The position numbers and the translations under genes are program-made. From Verrucomicrobiota bacterium (GTDB lineage: Bacteria; Verrucomicrobiota; Verrucomicrobiia; Opitutales; Oceanipulchritudinaceae), in contig JAJOKB010000111.1 of assembly GCA_021208135.1 (NCBI GenBank), positions 1-64,000 on the forward strand: a stretch of 64,000 nucleotides of DNA, given 5' to 3'. Below the pieces are notes generated by a model. It had not been told where the DNA came from, made no database searches, and saw nothing but the letters and a program-made list of their open reading frames with translations. Below are positions 11,039 through 24,700 of the stretch, piece by piece. Within the stretch, counting starts at the first letter, position 1. Each line of letters opens with the position of its first letter.

Positions 11039-13088
11039 ATGGTGAAGCAAATATGCAGGTACGAAATTTCTGTTGGGGTACTAATGTCAGTGATGGTAGC
11101 ACTCGGAAGTGTTGCGGGCCATGCATCTCCCCTGGAATATATTAGGGAGTTGCCGGAATTTCCCGTTTATTCGTGGAGAGGGGAGGAGAAGGAGGGTTTG
11201 TTGTATGGTGCGATAAGGATGGACGCTACAGATTTAGGTATCCGCCGAGGACTCCCTGTGGATGAATGGCTGCGCAGGGTGCCGAATTTCAGTTTATTTA
11301 GAAGAACGGTCAGTACAATTGCTAATCCAACTACGCAGGGATTTTCGCTCAGAGGCATAGGTCCTTCTGGTGCATCCAGGGCGCTGATCCTATACGACGG
11401 GGTTCCATTCAATGACGCATTTGGAGGCTGGATTGCTTGGCACAGGCTCCAAGCTGAAGCTGTGTCGCAAATTGAAGTGATTCGTGGGGGAGGATCAGCA
11501 GTATGGGGGGAATACCGCATTGGGTGGGGTTGTCAGACTGATTCCATCAAGAATTGAGGCACAGGCATCGGAAGTGGATGTGCAGGTTGGGTCTATGGGG
11601 CAAAAGCAATTTTCGTTGCGAATGGCAGACCGAGGAGAAGGGTGGGGGGTAGCCATTGGCGGACGTTTATTTGAGATGGATGGATACATACGAGTGGCAC
11701 CTGAACAGCGTGGTGCGGTTGACCAAAAGACTGGCACCCGCCATGCGGTTGGAACATTGACTTTTGAGCAACAGTTGGGAGACAGGACTTTATTGACATT
11801 CCGAGGGAGTACATTCGGTGAAAGCCGAAACAACGGGACGCCATTGACGTGGAATTCCAGTGAGGCGCATGCTGTTCACGTCAAATTGGAGTATCTGCCA
11901 TTGGAGGCATCGGTGGTAAGATTGGATTTATATGCGGAAAGCACGGATTTCAGGAGCACTTTTTCTTCGGTGAATACCGATCGAAGTAACGAACAGTTGG
12001 TACTGGATCAATATTCGGTGCCTGCGACTGCGGTTGGGTTTGGATTTGTGCATGAGCACAGGGTGACAATGGAAACATTTTGGTCGGTTGGGTTGGATGG
12101 GCGAACCATACGAGGTGAAACTCGGGAAACCGTCTTTTTCCAGGATGCGGATCGAAAGGCCGGTGGGAGCCAGAATCTGCTCGGAATGCATATTCAAGGC
12201 CAGGCGGGCAGTTCAGAGCGGTGGGTGTTTAATTCTGCATTCCGGATTGATTATTGGCAAAGTAGAGACGGATTTTTACAGCAACCGAATGTAGAAAGAC
12301 AGATTTTTCCGAGCAGAGAGAGATGGGTTGCCAGTGCGCGTGGAGGAGTGCGTGCAACTTTGGGGGAGAGGACTTTTGTCCGAGCGGCGGTTTATCAGGC
12401 CTATCGGGTGCCTACCCTCAATGAATTATACAGACCGTTTCAGGTGGGAGCAGACCAAACCTTGGCAAATCCTGAGCTTGGTCCGGAGCGCTTATTGGGA
12501 TACGAAGCCGGTTTAGATTGGATTCTGGAGGAGGGGGCTGAGATCAGAGTGACTATTTTCAGGAATGCCGTGTGGGATTCGATTATGAATGTGACTATTG
12601 GCAGTACTGCTGCTGGAGGGCAAGTGCGGCAGAGGCAAAGTGTAGAGCGGGCGCAAACACAGGGTGTAGAAGTGGATGCTGCCTGGCTGCTTGGCGCAAA
12701 TTTGCGGCTTAGAGGCGCCTATGCATATACGGATGCGGTTGTTGCCCGATCCGAGGTTCCTGAGTTGGTTAACAAGAGGCTTGCTCAAGTGGCTAAGCAT
12801 TCAGGAAACATCGGGTTAAGGTATACAATGTCAGCAATTGACTTACAATGGGAAGGCAATTTGCGATGGACTGGTGCCCAATTCGAAGATGACCTTAACA
12901 CGAGAAGGTTGCATGGATACCTGCAAGTGGACGGTTTATTAATGTATAGTCCCAGTGACAACTGGCAACTGCGTGCGGGTATCACCAATTTGTTGGACCG
13001 CCGTTTTCCAGATGGAATAACCGGCCAAGGACTCATCACGTTAGGAGCGCCAAGAACACTCTATATCGGCCTGATGATAAGCTATTGA
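11039..13088 (+). CDS. TonB-dependent outer-membrane receptor; frameshift ~11510 (G6 for G5)
   Basis: Plug TTQGFSLRGIGPSGASRALILYDGVPFNDAFGGW...VIRGGGSAVWG+NTALGGVVRLIPSR; beta-barrel and C-terminal RTLYIGLMISY. Confidence 0.9.
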
Positions 13089-13096
13089 CTTCGCGC

Positions 13097-13960
13097 CTAT
13101 TGAGTTAGCGGGTCTTTTCCGGGCTTTGAGTGTGCTGAGATGTAATGCGCAAGTTTTTGTTGCTGCGTGCGTCCGCAAGTCCAGAATTCGCGATGTGTTT
13201 GTGATTCGTCCGGCGAGCAATAGACTTCAAGTTGAAGAGGTTTTTGGTACGGGCTGTTTGCGATGAACGCAGCTATTTCATGCCAATCTGCAACTCCTCT
13301 GTTGTGAAAGGGTAACCAGTGTTTATCCTTGCGGGAGTCGTTATCATTGAGATGCAGGCAAGAAAGTCGCTGGCAGCAATTTTTGGTCAACCAAAGCATA
13401 TTACCTGATATCAACGCATGACCGGGATCGAAGGTGAATCCGATGTAATCAGCATCAAAGGTCGAAAATGCCAAATCCAGGGCACGCCGATCGTTCTCCA
13501 GAGAGTAGTGGTTTTCCAATGAAATCTTTAGATTCAAGGAGCGCGCGGGTTCCTCCAGTTCGCGCAGACAGTCTATGAACCAGTTCAGCACCGAGGCAGA
13601 GGGTTCTACATGGTAAGGCACGTGATACACTACGCAATCCCCTCCTAATAGGGATGTTACCTCCAGCCTGTGGAGCATGCGTTGCACGGCGGCTTTACGC
13701 GATTGAGAATCGGCAGACCAGAAGTGAGTGTTCTGCGGATGACAGCCATGGCTATCAAGCACCTTGATGCCGGTTTGTGCCAGAGCTTCCAACCAGATTT
13801 CGAGCTCTTCCGGTGGGATCGGTTCTGGATGCGTCCATTTGTGGGAAAAGTGTAGATGAGTGAATCCACACTCCCGTAGACCAGATAGATTTTCGATAAG
13901 TGAGGCATTAGGATCAAATCCCTTGTCAGAGATTGAGATGGCAGTGAGAGGTTCAGTCAT
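13097..13960 (-). CDS. Sugar phosphate isomerase/epimerase (AP-endonuclease-2-like TIM barrel)
   Basis: GDCVVYHVPYH...ISLENHYSLEND...GFTFDPGHALISGN...LHLNDNDSRKDKHWLPFHNRGVADWHEIAAF. Confidence 0.8.
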   Translation of the reverse strand: MTEPLTAISISDKGFDPNASLIENLSGLRECGFTHLHFSHKWTHPEPIPPEELEIWLEALAQTGIKVLDSHGCHPQNTHFWSADSQSRKAAVQRMLHRLEVTSLLGGDCVVYHVPYHVEPSASVLNWFIDCLRELEEPARSLNLKISLENHYSLENDRRALDLAFSTFDADYIGFTFDPGHALISGNMLWLTKNCCQRLSCLHLNDNDSRKDKHWLPFHNRGVADWHEIAAFIANSPYQKPLQLEVYCSPDESQTHREFWTCGRTQQQKLAHYISAHSKPGKDPLTQ

Positions 13961-14764
13961 TTTGCTTTGAAGGAATTAACAGCCAAATAACGATTAAGCA
14001 ACCGTAGTAGGTGATGCTACCGACAATTTCGTGCATGAGCATGTAATTCTCTGTGCCAACGAGAGGTGCCAGCAGCACGATGATGATGATGCGTAAAATG
14101 TTGGCAGCGAATGCGAGTGTCAGTGCACCTACCAGTAGTAAGCCTTTGTCCAATAACCCGATTTGACGATGAATAATCAACAGCAATGTGAGCAAAATAC
14201 TGCTGGTCATGACGCCAAAACCATTGCATTCCGGGGCGACATGAAACGGCTTGTCATTTACTATTAACAGCAGCATCGGAACCCCTTCGTGGGCAATCAG
14301 TTGCAGTTCCCTGTGATTGCCCGATCAATCCAGTGCCCATGCGCCCCAAGCGCTGCCAGTCCACGCAAGGGCCAATCAAGTGCCGGCAGTAGGAAAGCCA
14401 GTAAAATAAATGCGCCAAAGGCTGTTACCCATGCGGCTACAACTCTACTGGACTGAGGGCCTAGGACAAAAATTCCGATGGCGGCCAGTGCAAGGCACAG
14501 AGCGGGAATCAGCAGTAGATTCAGTCCGCTCAACCATGCGGCAAACATCAGTGCGTAGTTCCCTGCGAGTAATCCGATGACGGTGTTGCTGAAATCCCAT
14601 TGAGGTCGAGCCAAAGACTTGTGTTCGTAAGCGATTAAGGCTCCTGCGAGGGTGAGGACAAAGAAGGCATGAAGCAATTGCTCATGCGCAATGGTTTGCA
14701 CGAACAGCACGTGCAATAGCGAAGCGTGGATTGCCAAAGTACACAGTAGCAAAAGTACAGGCAT
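13953..14764 (-). CDS. Exosortase/archaeosortase family protein; frameshift ~14300
   Basis: Polytopic membrane protein; candidate catalytic Cys (VAPECNGFG), Arg (ANILRIIIIVLLAP) and His (LMHEIVG); one extra G joins ITG to ELQLIAHEGVPMLLLIV. Confidence 0.75.
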
Positions 14765-14765
14765 G

Positions 14766-17700
14766 TCAGTTCTTCTCCCAGCGGGATTTTGGAGGTTCCA
14801 CAACAGGAAGTTCAAAAATGACATCTTTGACACCGGGGTAGACCCTGAGTCTGCCGAACTGTTCTTTATTCAATTCCCAGGTTAGAGAAGAGGCGATATC
14901 TGCTACCAGCAATTGTTCTTCAGCAACCAGAAAGCCGAGCCTGATTTTTGTTGTGCCCATCCGATGTTCAAGTTCCTGGCGCAAGGCTGACAAGAAAGCT
15001 GGACAGTCGCTATTTGGTTCCAGAATGAATGTGAGTTCCTTGATGTTCTGCTGAAGGAAGCTATCCAAGGATACGACCTTGTTTACCAACAGTTGATGTT
15101 CGTCGTCCCCACGGATGCTGACTTGTCCCTCTATGGCAACAATCTGGTTTTCCTCCAGCAGGTTCTTGCAACGATCAAAACGTTTCGGCAAAGGCATTGA
15201 GCGAGTAATGATGCGTTCGTGTAGATAGACTGATAATTGCCCATGGGCGGTTATCTTTGCGGGAAATTTTCTTCTCTACTTTGGTTATAATCCCACACAG
15301 CCTGAAAGTTTCCCTATTGCGCAAGCGTTTGAATTCTTCCCCACGAAAGGAGTCAACGGATTCAGTTATGCCGCGATAGGCATTCATGGGGTGTCCAGAC
15401 ACGTAAAACCCGAGCAATTCCTTTTCCAACTGCAATTTTTTCGTTGAGCGGCATTCTGTGTGGAGCCTTTCTGCGAGATTTGCGCTCCTCTTTGGGGGCA
15501 GCCATCTCGAACATATCGAACATATTGATTTGTCCTGAGGCAGCATCTTTCTGCAAATCCTGTACTTCCCGTAAGATGCTGTCCATATTCAGCATCAGAT
15601 CCGCCCGATCTTCTTCGAATGCATCGAATGCCCTGTTTTGACTAAATTTTCCAAAACCCGTCGATTGACGACCTTACTGTCCATCCTGGAGACAAAATCC
15701 TCAAAATCCTTAAATGCGCCGTTGCGTTTTCGTTCAATAATGATTGCCTCGGCGGCACCATCGCCCACGCCTTTTATTGCTGCGAGACCGAAACGAATGG
15801 AAGACTTGCCCTTTTGGATGACCGGGGTGAATGAGGCCCCGGATTCATTGACATCCGGTCCTAGTACATCCACGTTCATTGAAGCGCATTCTTCGATAAA
15901 GTGAGAGACCTTGACTGGATTGCTCACCTCGCAGCCGAGAACAGCTGCCATGAATTCAACCGGATAATTTGCCTTGAGGAAGGCGGTGCGATAGCTCAAC
16001 ATCGCGTAGGCTGCTGAGTGCGATTTATTAAAGCCGTATTGCGCGAATTTTTCCAGGATTGCAAAAATCTCCTCGGCTGTTTTGCGATCAATGTTATTTT
16101 TCTCTTTTGCGCCGGCAATGAAGATCTCCTTTTGCTGATCCATGATCTCCTTCACCTTTTTCCCCATGGCGCGCCGGAGCATGTCTGCGCCGCCCAATGT
16201 GTAACCTGCTACGATCCGGGCCGCTTCCATCACCTGTTCCTGATACACTAAAACGCCGTAAGTTTCCAAGACCAAGTCCTTAAGCAGAGGGTGGGGGACA
16301 ACGACCGTTGTCGGGTCTTTCTTGCCCTTGATATACTGATCTATGAATTGCATGGGTCCCGGGCGGTAGAGGGCAATCAACGCAATAATTTCCTCGAAAC
16401 TGCTTAGCCCGATCTGTCGGCACAGTGCCTGCATGCCTCCCGATTCGAGTTGAAACACACCGGTGGTTTTCCCGCTGTTGAGCAGAGCATAGGTTTCGGC
16501 ATCCTCCAGAGAAACCTTTTCGATGTCGAAATCCTTGTTTCCTGTTGTCTGGCGAACAAATTCCTGTGCATCAGAAATTACGGTCAAAGTCTTGAGTCCA
16601 AGAAAGTCACATTTCAGCAGACCCAGCTCTTCAACTGGTCCTTTAGCATATTGCGTGGTAAGTGCTCCTTCCTGGAGGGTGACCGGAACCAGTTCGGTAA
16701 GCGGCTGGTCGCTAATAATGATGCCACACGCGTGTTTACCGGTGTTGCGCACCATTCCCTCAATCACTTTCCCCTGGCGCATGATTTCTGCCACGGTTGG
16801 GTTTCTGGCGATTTCTGCCTGTAATTCGTGGGATTTGGCAATGGCATCGTCCAAAGAAATGTTCAGATCGTCTGGTACCATTTTGGCCAATTTGTTGGCT
16901 TCCACATATTCCATGCTCATGACACGAGCCAGGTCCCTTACTACCATTTTTGCGCCAAACTTACCATACGTAATGATGTTCGCCACCTTATCCGCGCCGT
17001 ATTTACGGCGCACATAGTCCACCACCTCGTCCCGTCTCCTCATACAGAAATCGACATCAAAGTCGGGAGGACTTACGCGCTCAAGGTTCAGCATGCGTTC
17101 GAAAAGAAGGCCAAATCGAAGTGGGTCGATATCAGTGATTTTCAGCACGTAAGCTACCACGCAACCAGCGCCGGAGCCCCGCCCTGGTCCTACGGGAATT
17201 TCCTGCAGGCGCGCCCAATGGATAAAGTCCCAAGTTATGAGAAAGTAATCAACGAATCCGGTGCCAGTAATGATCGCCAATTCGTATTCGAGTTGTTGGC
17301 AAATGCGTTCGGCTCTTTCCGCATCGATATCGGACTGGCCGGTAAATCGAGGGCGTTGGTAGCGAACGGCATCATAATCAACCCCATAGCGTTCGTATAA
17401 GCCGATTTTGCAAAGATCAAACAAGTACTCACCATTGCGTTTGAATCGGATTCGCTCATCGGCGTCTAAATGGATCAAAGGTTTTCCTTCGCGGCTTTGG
17501 ATCTTGTTTTTCTCCTCAACGTAAATGTCCAAAATGCGGTCAAAGCCGGATGAGTCCTCGTGGTAGGTGACTTCCAAGGAGCGCTCAAAAACAGGATAGT
17601 GGTCCTCGCCAAACTTCAAATTGAGATCCACCATTTCTGCTACAGCCAGCGTATTCTGCAGGGTTTCCGGGTTGTCGGGGAACGCTTGCAGCATCTCGGC

Positions 17701-18539
17701 ATGGCTTTTCAGATAAAACTCCTGATTAGGATAGCGCATGCGGGCCTCATCCTTGATGAGTTTCCCGGTTTGAATGCAAAGCAAGGCGTCATGAGGTTTG
17801 TAGTCCTCGCGATAAACGTAGTGCACGTCATTGGCACAAACGACCCGCAATCCAAACTCTTTGGCCAGCTTCAAGAGGCCGGGAATGATGCGATGTTTCA
17901 ACCCCGCATGCCGTGGTTGTGGACTTCGATGAAATACCGTTCTTTGCCAAAAATATCCACCATCTGGGCGGTGGCTTTCCGCGCGCCCTCATAGTCGTTG
18001 TAGAGTAAGTGTTGAGAGGCAACTCCGTTTAAGCAACCACTCAGGGCGATCAAGCCCTCAGCGTGGGCGGCCAATCGCTCCATGTCTGTGCGTGGGCGGT
18101 AGTACAGTCCATTGACATGGGCGTCGGAAACCAGCTTCACCAGATTCTGATAACCGGTAAAATTTTGGGCCAGGATCGTTTTGTGGTGAATTTGAAACTT
18201 GGGATAGTTATCGGGCCCCAGTTCGTCTTCGGGAATGTCATCGATATCGTCAGATCTTTGCCGATCCCGTTTGGGTCGATCCGATTGTTTGTGATCATAT
18301 ACCAAATATATTTCGCAGCCAATCAGAGGTTTGATGCCCGCTTTCTTGGCGGCTTTGTAGAAATTGATCGCGCCAAACAGGTTGCCGTGATCGGTCATCG
18401 CCAATGCTGGCATACCCAGTTCCTTGCATCTTTGCATATAACGATCCACCTTGGCGCAACCGTCCAGCAGGGAGTAATCCGTGTGACAGTGCAGATGAAC
18501 GAAGGGTTGCGATGCGGCGGACTCACTCATGATTTTCAA
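14766..18539 (-). CDS. dnaE: DNA polymerase III alpha subunit; at least 4 apparent frameshifts
   Basis: [22 protein letters not shown] domain; [73 protein letters not shown]. Confidence 0.96.
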
Positions 18540-18704
18540 CCTAAGGAAGTTGGCTCACGGGGCAAGTATTTCGAATTTGAGAAATTGACCTCAGAAAATG
18601 GCGTGTAACGGTCAGGATTGGTTTGTGAAAATTGGGTCAAATTTTGGAGGAATGGAGCAAAAAACTTGCCGTCCGATTGGTATCAGTCCTTCTAATGGGA
18701 CTGT

Positions 18705-21700
18705 TTGATGTCTCTTAATCGGAAAGAAAGATCTCACCATGCAGCATCCCTTGAGATGCTGGAGCCGCGCATTTTGCTATCGGCAGAGCCGTTCGGGTTG
18801 GCAGCTGGACTGGTTGGAGTGATGGATCATTATGAATCCGAAAGTGCTGAATCGTTGCTTTCCAGCGATCATCAAATGTCTGTGGATATTGGTGAGCACG
18901 AAGAAGCAGTGCACGATGACATTGATTCAAACGACCTTTTCGCAGGTTCGGATGAAATTTTTGCCGAGGAGGCGGTTCCTTCCACGGATGCAGGTGAATC
19001 ACCGACATCCACGGAATTTCTAGTAACTGAGACTGAAGCAGTGAGTGAACAGTCGGTTGCCACTTCCAGCTATACAGGTACTGGTGAGTGGGCAATCCTC
19101 AGTACGGCTGCTGAACCAGAAGACGATTTCCATCAAGTACTTATAGCTTCCAGCTTGCCCAACGGACCGCCCGTGGAGCAGCCAACAGATGTATTGGTCA
19201 GCGTTACGCATTCCTGGATTCGTGCGGAGGGAGGGAACTTCTCCGACGCTTCTGCGTGGAGTGAAGGCGTTGTTCCTCAGAACGGAGACTCCGTTGATTT
19301 CAGTGATCTCAATGAGGGAGAAACAATTATTTTTGATAGTGCCGAAGGCTTAACGCTTCAGGTATTCGACGGAGCCAACGTGGTGCTCCGTGTTTTGGCT
19401 GGTGAACTCAGCATTACCTCATCAGCTACTATAGGCAGCCTTTACGTAGATGGCTCCCAGGAAGGTAGATTTAGTTTCACCGGGTTCGGTATGCAGCTTG
19501 GAAATCTGGAGGCGTCCAATGCTGCGGTGGTGCAATTGGGACAGTCCCAGTCATTTATTCAAGTGTACGCAAACTGAAACTATTCGGGTGGATAGCAATT
19601 CAGAAATTGTGTTTGCCGGTTTTGTTCAGTTGGAAGGCAATTTTTATTTTGAAAATGCGACTGTTTCCTCTGCACTGGGCTTAGTCTATTTCTTTATTAC
19701 TGAAACATTTCAAGCCACCGGGGCAGAATTAACATTTGGTATGGGTTCGGAAGTTGCATTCCGCAACATCAATATAGATGGGGATTACAACATCCTTTCG
19801 AACTCAAATCATTCGGGTGTGGCAAATGACGATCCAAATCCGAACCGACTCAATGTAAGTGTAGTGTTTGCGGAAGATACCCGCTTAACATCATCGGGCT
19901 TCCTCGAGTTTAACTCCATTGATCTGGCAGTGGTCGAAGGTTCCATCTTTCAAACCGAAGGAACAGGAATTCTCGATCTTTCGCGGACAAACATTGATGC
20001 TACCACCGGGGATCTGCGTTTTGGCAGTGTTACTTGGTTCAATCGGGTGAATATTGATGGATCGCTCACCATTACTGATGGTGGTGAGATTGAATTGTCA
20101 GGATTCCAAACGGTAACGATCAGTCAGGACTTGATCATTGAGCCAGGGGCAAAGCTGGCACTTGGCATAACAAGCTCGGCAGATTTCGTAACTCGGGCCA
20201 AAGTAGGTGGGCAGACCATTATTGATGGAGATCTTGTTGTACGCCCTTTCTTCTTCAGTGATGTCTTCGATCGTGAGTTGTTTGTTATTATTGAAATGCC
20301 ACAGGCTGGTGAGTCGCGCTTCACAGGTGAAATAATTATAGATCAGATTTTTCAATCGCCTGTTTCGGCTTCCTACGATTTTCAGCTTGTAGGAATGATT
20401 TCATTTTGGAGTTGCGTGTGGCGAATGTGCAATACACGACCCTCTTTTATGTCGGACCATCCGGTGGCGACTTTTTTGAGCCCGGCAATTGGGATTTGGG
20501 TCGTGCTCCTGTGGATGGTGATCGGATTGTGATCCCTCGCCTGGATCAACCCATGGTTCTTGAAAACGGTGCATTGAATCTGCACTCCATTTCAAGTCTC
20601 ACTCCTCTGTTACTCGTGGACTATAAGTTGAGTCCACAAATTGCTGCTCGCTACAGCGGCTTAGAGATTCGCAACAGCACATTTGTTAGTGATACCCAGA
20701 ATGTAGCCAATACCGGCGACCTGGTAATTTCTGAAAACAGTCGGGTTGGCCTCAACGGTACATATTTGCAGTTAGGCGAAGGTCAAATTCTCATTACCAG
20801 TGGTGCTTCATTGGTCTTGCTCAGTGGTTGGGTGGAGTTTTTCGGGCAAGAGAGCCATCTGGTAGTAGAGAGCGGCGGTATTTTACAGGTGGATGGCGGT
20901 CGCTTAATAATGTATGAAAATCTGACTCTTGTGGATGGAGGCAAGATCGAGGTGTCAAACGGGGATCTTGAACTTGGAGGTACCATTGTTTTTCGTAATG
21001 ACGCCGAACTTTCCATCGCAAATGGTATCGCCTATCTGGGAAGTTTCAATTCCTCAGTTATTTTTGATTCTGGAGCCAGTCTTGTATTCGCTGCCAACGC
21101 AGCCGGTCAAGTTCGGGTCAATAGTCCGGTAACAGTTACCGAAAGCGCGTCATGGACTATCAATAATGGCGGTACGTTGTATCTGCGCTCTGATCTTACG
21201 ATTGGAACACTTATTATAGATGCTGGTGTTCTGCTCATGCCGGAATTTTCCGAGAGCCACCGGATCATTGGAGATGTTGAGTTTCGCAATAACGCGATAT
21301 TACGGGTTGAACAAACGCGGTTTTCTGAGGTTGATACCCAACTGATCGTCGACGGAACTATTTACGGAGTTGTTCTTGTTGATATTGAATATTCGCCATT
21401 CGGGTCATTTAGTCCCGACCGGGAGTTTGTGCACTTTTCGTGGACGGGGGAATTGTTGGGCACCGTGCGGGTGTTAACAGAAGTTTTGGATGATCTGCCC
21501 CTAAACGTACGTATTGAAAGTCAGCGTCTCGTAGTTTCGACTGGTGAATTGAATCCTATCGCTGATACGTTGATTTGGTGGCAATTGGATGGCGGCGACT
21601 TCAATAATCCCAATGGATGGAATTTGGGTCGGGTTCCCAATGCCGGGGATCGTGTCATCGTAGGTGAGCTTGATGATTTTCGTGCAGTCATTTATTCATT

Positions 21701-24700
21701 GGATCAAGGCGTATTGAGTTTTGTATCGCTTGAGGTTCGTGGAATTTTAAGTCTGAACTACGCAGAAACGCTGCGCATTGATAATACTGAAATCATTCTC
21801 GCCGGGGGAGCATTGTTCGCTGAAGGAGAACAGTTAATTATTGGCGAAACATCCATTTTGAGAGGTGAGGGCGATCTGGTCGCTGAAACTATTTTTGGTG
21901 GTCTGCTTACGCCAGGTTTTAGTCCTGGGATGATTCGCTTCGTGGGGGATTTAACTTTGGAGGAAAGTGCGCAGATCGTACTAGAAGTATATAGCGCTAC
22001 CGATTTTGACAGTATTGTTATTCAGGGATCCCTGATTGCGAACGGTGAGCTGGTCATCCAGTTCATGGATGATTATGTACCTGCCACTAACCTGACTTTC
22101 CCGCTCATCACCTATTTCGGTTTCATGGTGCATTCAATCAAGTCACATTAGTACCCGATGAAATAGGAGTGTTGAATCTCAATTTTGGATCATCAGGCAT
22201 TGAAATTACTTTGGTGGTTGAGCCCGACACGGATAATTTTGGTGAATTGTTGGGGAGTGGTTATGCAGCCTGGTTGGCTGAGCTACCCACTATCGCAGCC
22301 TTGTTTAATTTAGCTGACCTCAACCTGCCTATTTTGCCAGATGTTTTGGACGATATGTTTGGCATTGCTGACCTGCTCGGCGGGCTTTCGATACCCGACT
22401 TGTCCGCTTTTTGAGACATTAGAGTCTTTGGTCGAATTTCTCTTATTGAATGATTTTGAAGTATTGTCAGTTGAGGGCGGCTTCAGTGGTGATGGAATTA
22501 TCATTCCCGAAGCAGATTTAGGAACACTGATAGAGGTCCGTCGCAGCGAAACCTTTGCCAGTGATTTAAGTGTGCTTGCTGGATATCTTGGAAGCTTGTT
22601 GGATAATACCAACAATGCTTTGACACCAGGATTTGGCAGCGACTTTAGCTTTACACCCCTTTTTACTTGGCTTGCGGACTTGATTTTGGACTTTGTCTTT
22701 GGACTGGATGAGGACGGTTTTTATGTTCTGGGTTCCAGTGCACTGTTACTGGGTATCACCGGTGGTGGCTTGTTTAGCGGTTCGGGAAGGGTTGGATCTC
22801 GTGACAGTATCACCGTCAATGGCACCGTGTCTGTGGATCAGACTGTTGGACTGCATTTACTAGATCCCAGTGAGCGTTATCGAATTGCTGATTTAGCGAG
22901 TAACATTGCTGACAGTATTGTAGCTTTGTCCAATGGCAGCAATGCCTTAACATTGAATGGAACGGCCGGGCCGGTTAATTTTGAATTCTCATTGGACGTT
23001 ACTCTGGTTTCCGACCTACTAAATCGTAGCGTTGATGTCTCGATCGAGACCGCCTTGGCAGGTACGATTAGTTTGCCAGGATTGCAGGATGAAGCAGGCG
23101 AATCTGCAGATCTCTCTTTCACAGGTAGCTACAATAGTGTGGAGGATTCCTGGCAGCTTAACGTGGTACTTACTGAAACGCTGTTTCTGGGTGGTCAGGA
23201 AATCTCCGATTTCGAGTTAACGTTGACTCTAAGCAGCAATAGTTTTTCTGGTACGGGCACAGCGTCTATAAGTTTCGATACCTTCGAAGTATTGGGGACC
23301 CAATTGGAAGTCGCTGTTAACATAAGCTTTGACGAGGATGCGTTTCTCGCAACGGCTGTTGTTGAGGCTGATGAACTCACTTACAAGAGTTCGGAAGATA
23401 CAGTTTTGTTTATTGGAACAGGTTTCGTCGCAACCTTGACTGTTGGGGCCAATTACGAGGGTGGTGACTTGACTGGTGGATTGAGTTTCACGCTCGCCAC
23501 TGCACAATTTGCACCTGGCTCGCCTGGATTTACAGCCTCAGTACAAGATTCCAGTGAAGATGGTGTGGCGATTGCCGGCTCTTTCGATTTGTCCGAGGAA
23601 GTAGTCACACTGCAGTTGGATAGCTTACTGTTGACTGTTCCGGGAGTGCTTCAACTATCTGCCGCAGGCGTTGTGTTTCGTTACGACCGCCGCGACGATT
23701 CACCGGATCAGGAATTCTTCCGTATTGAAGATCTTGATGTCGAGTTGATTGCCTTGCGTAACCAAAGCGCCACAGATCCGCCGGTTATTCAGGCGACGGA
23801 ACTAGTTGTTCGCAAAGATGGTATTTCCATCGGCAGCGCTGCGGTCAACTTAGGCAATATAGAAATTGAGGGCATCCTTGGTTTCAATGACGCTGCTATC
23901 ACTCTAGACTCTGTGTTTTTAAGCTACACGAGTGCTCCATCTGGCAACATCTCAATCAGTTCCAGTTCCGGTTTCTTGTTTGCAGGCGATGGTTTCATCT
24001 CCGCCCAGATTAATGACAGCAGTTCTGATGGTGTAGCCATTGCAGGTTCACTTGATTTGGGCACCGGAGCATTCAATTTTAGCCTGGATGAAGTGGTTGT
24101 TACTATCGGTGAGGCTTTCGTGCTGCTCTCCTCTGGTATCAACCTTTCCTTTGACCCAAATGGAGATGCCAGTCAGGAAATAGCAAACGTTGGAACAGCT
24201 TCTTTGACTGCAGTGGCGCTGGATGGTTTGAGTGCTGTGATACTTGAAGACCTATCTATCCGCGCAGATGGTTTTGAGTTAGGTTCTCTGATTCTTGGAG
24301 TTCCTGCTGGTGAAACAGTTTCTATCGGCGATGCAATTACATTCACTGGCGCACGCGTTGAGCTGACTAATTTTGGTGTCAGTTTTGCAACAGGTGAAAT
24401 TAGCGGAACTGCAGCACTTCTGGTAGATGGTTTGGAACTGTTTCCAGACAATGATGCAATAAACCTTACCGTTTCCGATTTTAATGCTCAATTCGACTTC
24501 AGCGACGGCAGCGGCGCATTGAAGATCGAGATCGGTGTGTTCCGCCTGGAAGTGGGCGAAGCGATTGCGATCAGCGCTAACGGAGTGGTTTTGACTCCCG
24601 GCGATGAAACGATCCTGGTGATCGAAGACGCAGAGATCCGTAGTCCGTTGCTTGATCAGTTGGATGCGGGTGTGATCGATACCTTTGTAGTGACCCGCAC

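Noticed and set aside
11003-11557. Separate small plug-only TonB receptor gene
   Set aside because: Removing one G from G6 joins it to the barrel ORF 11484-13088
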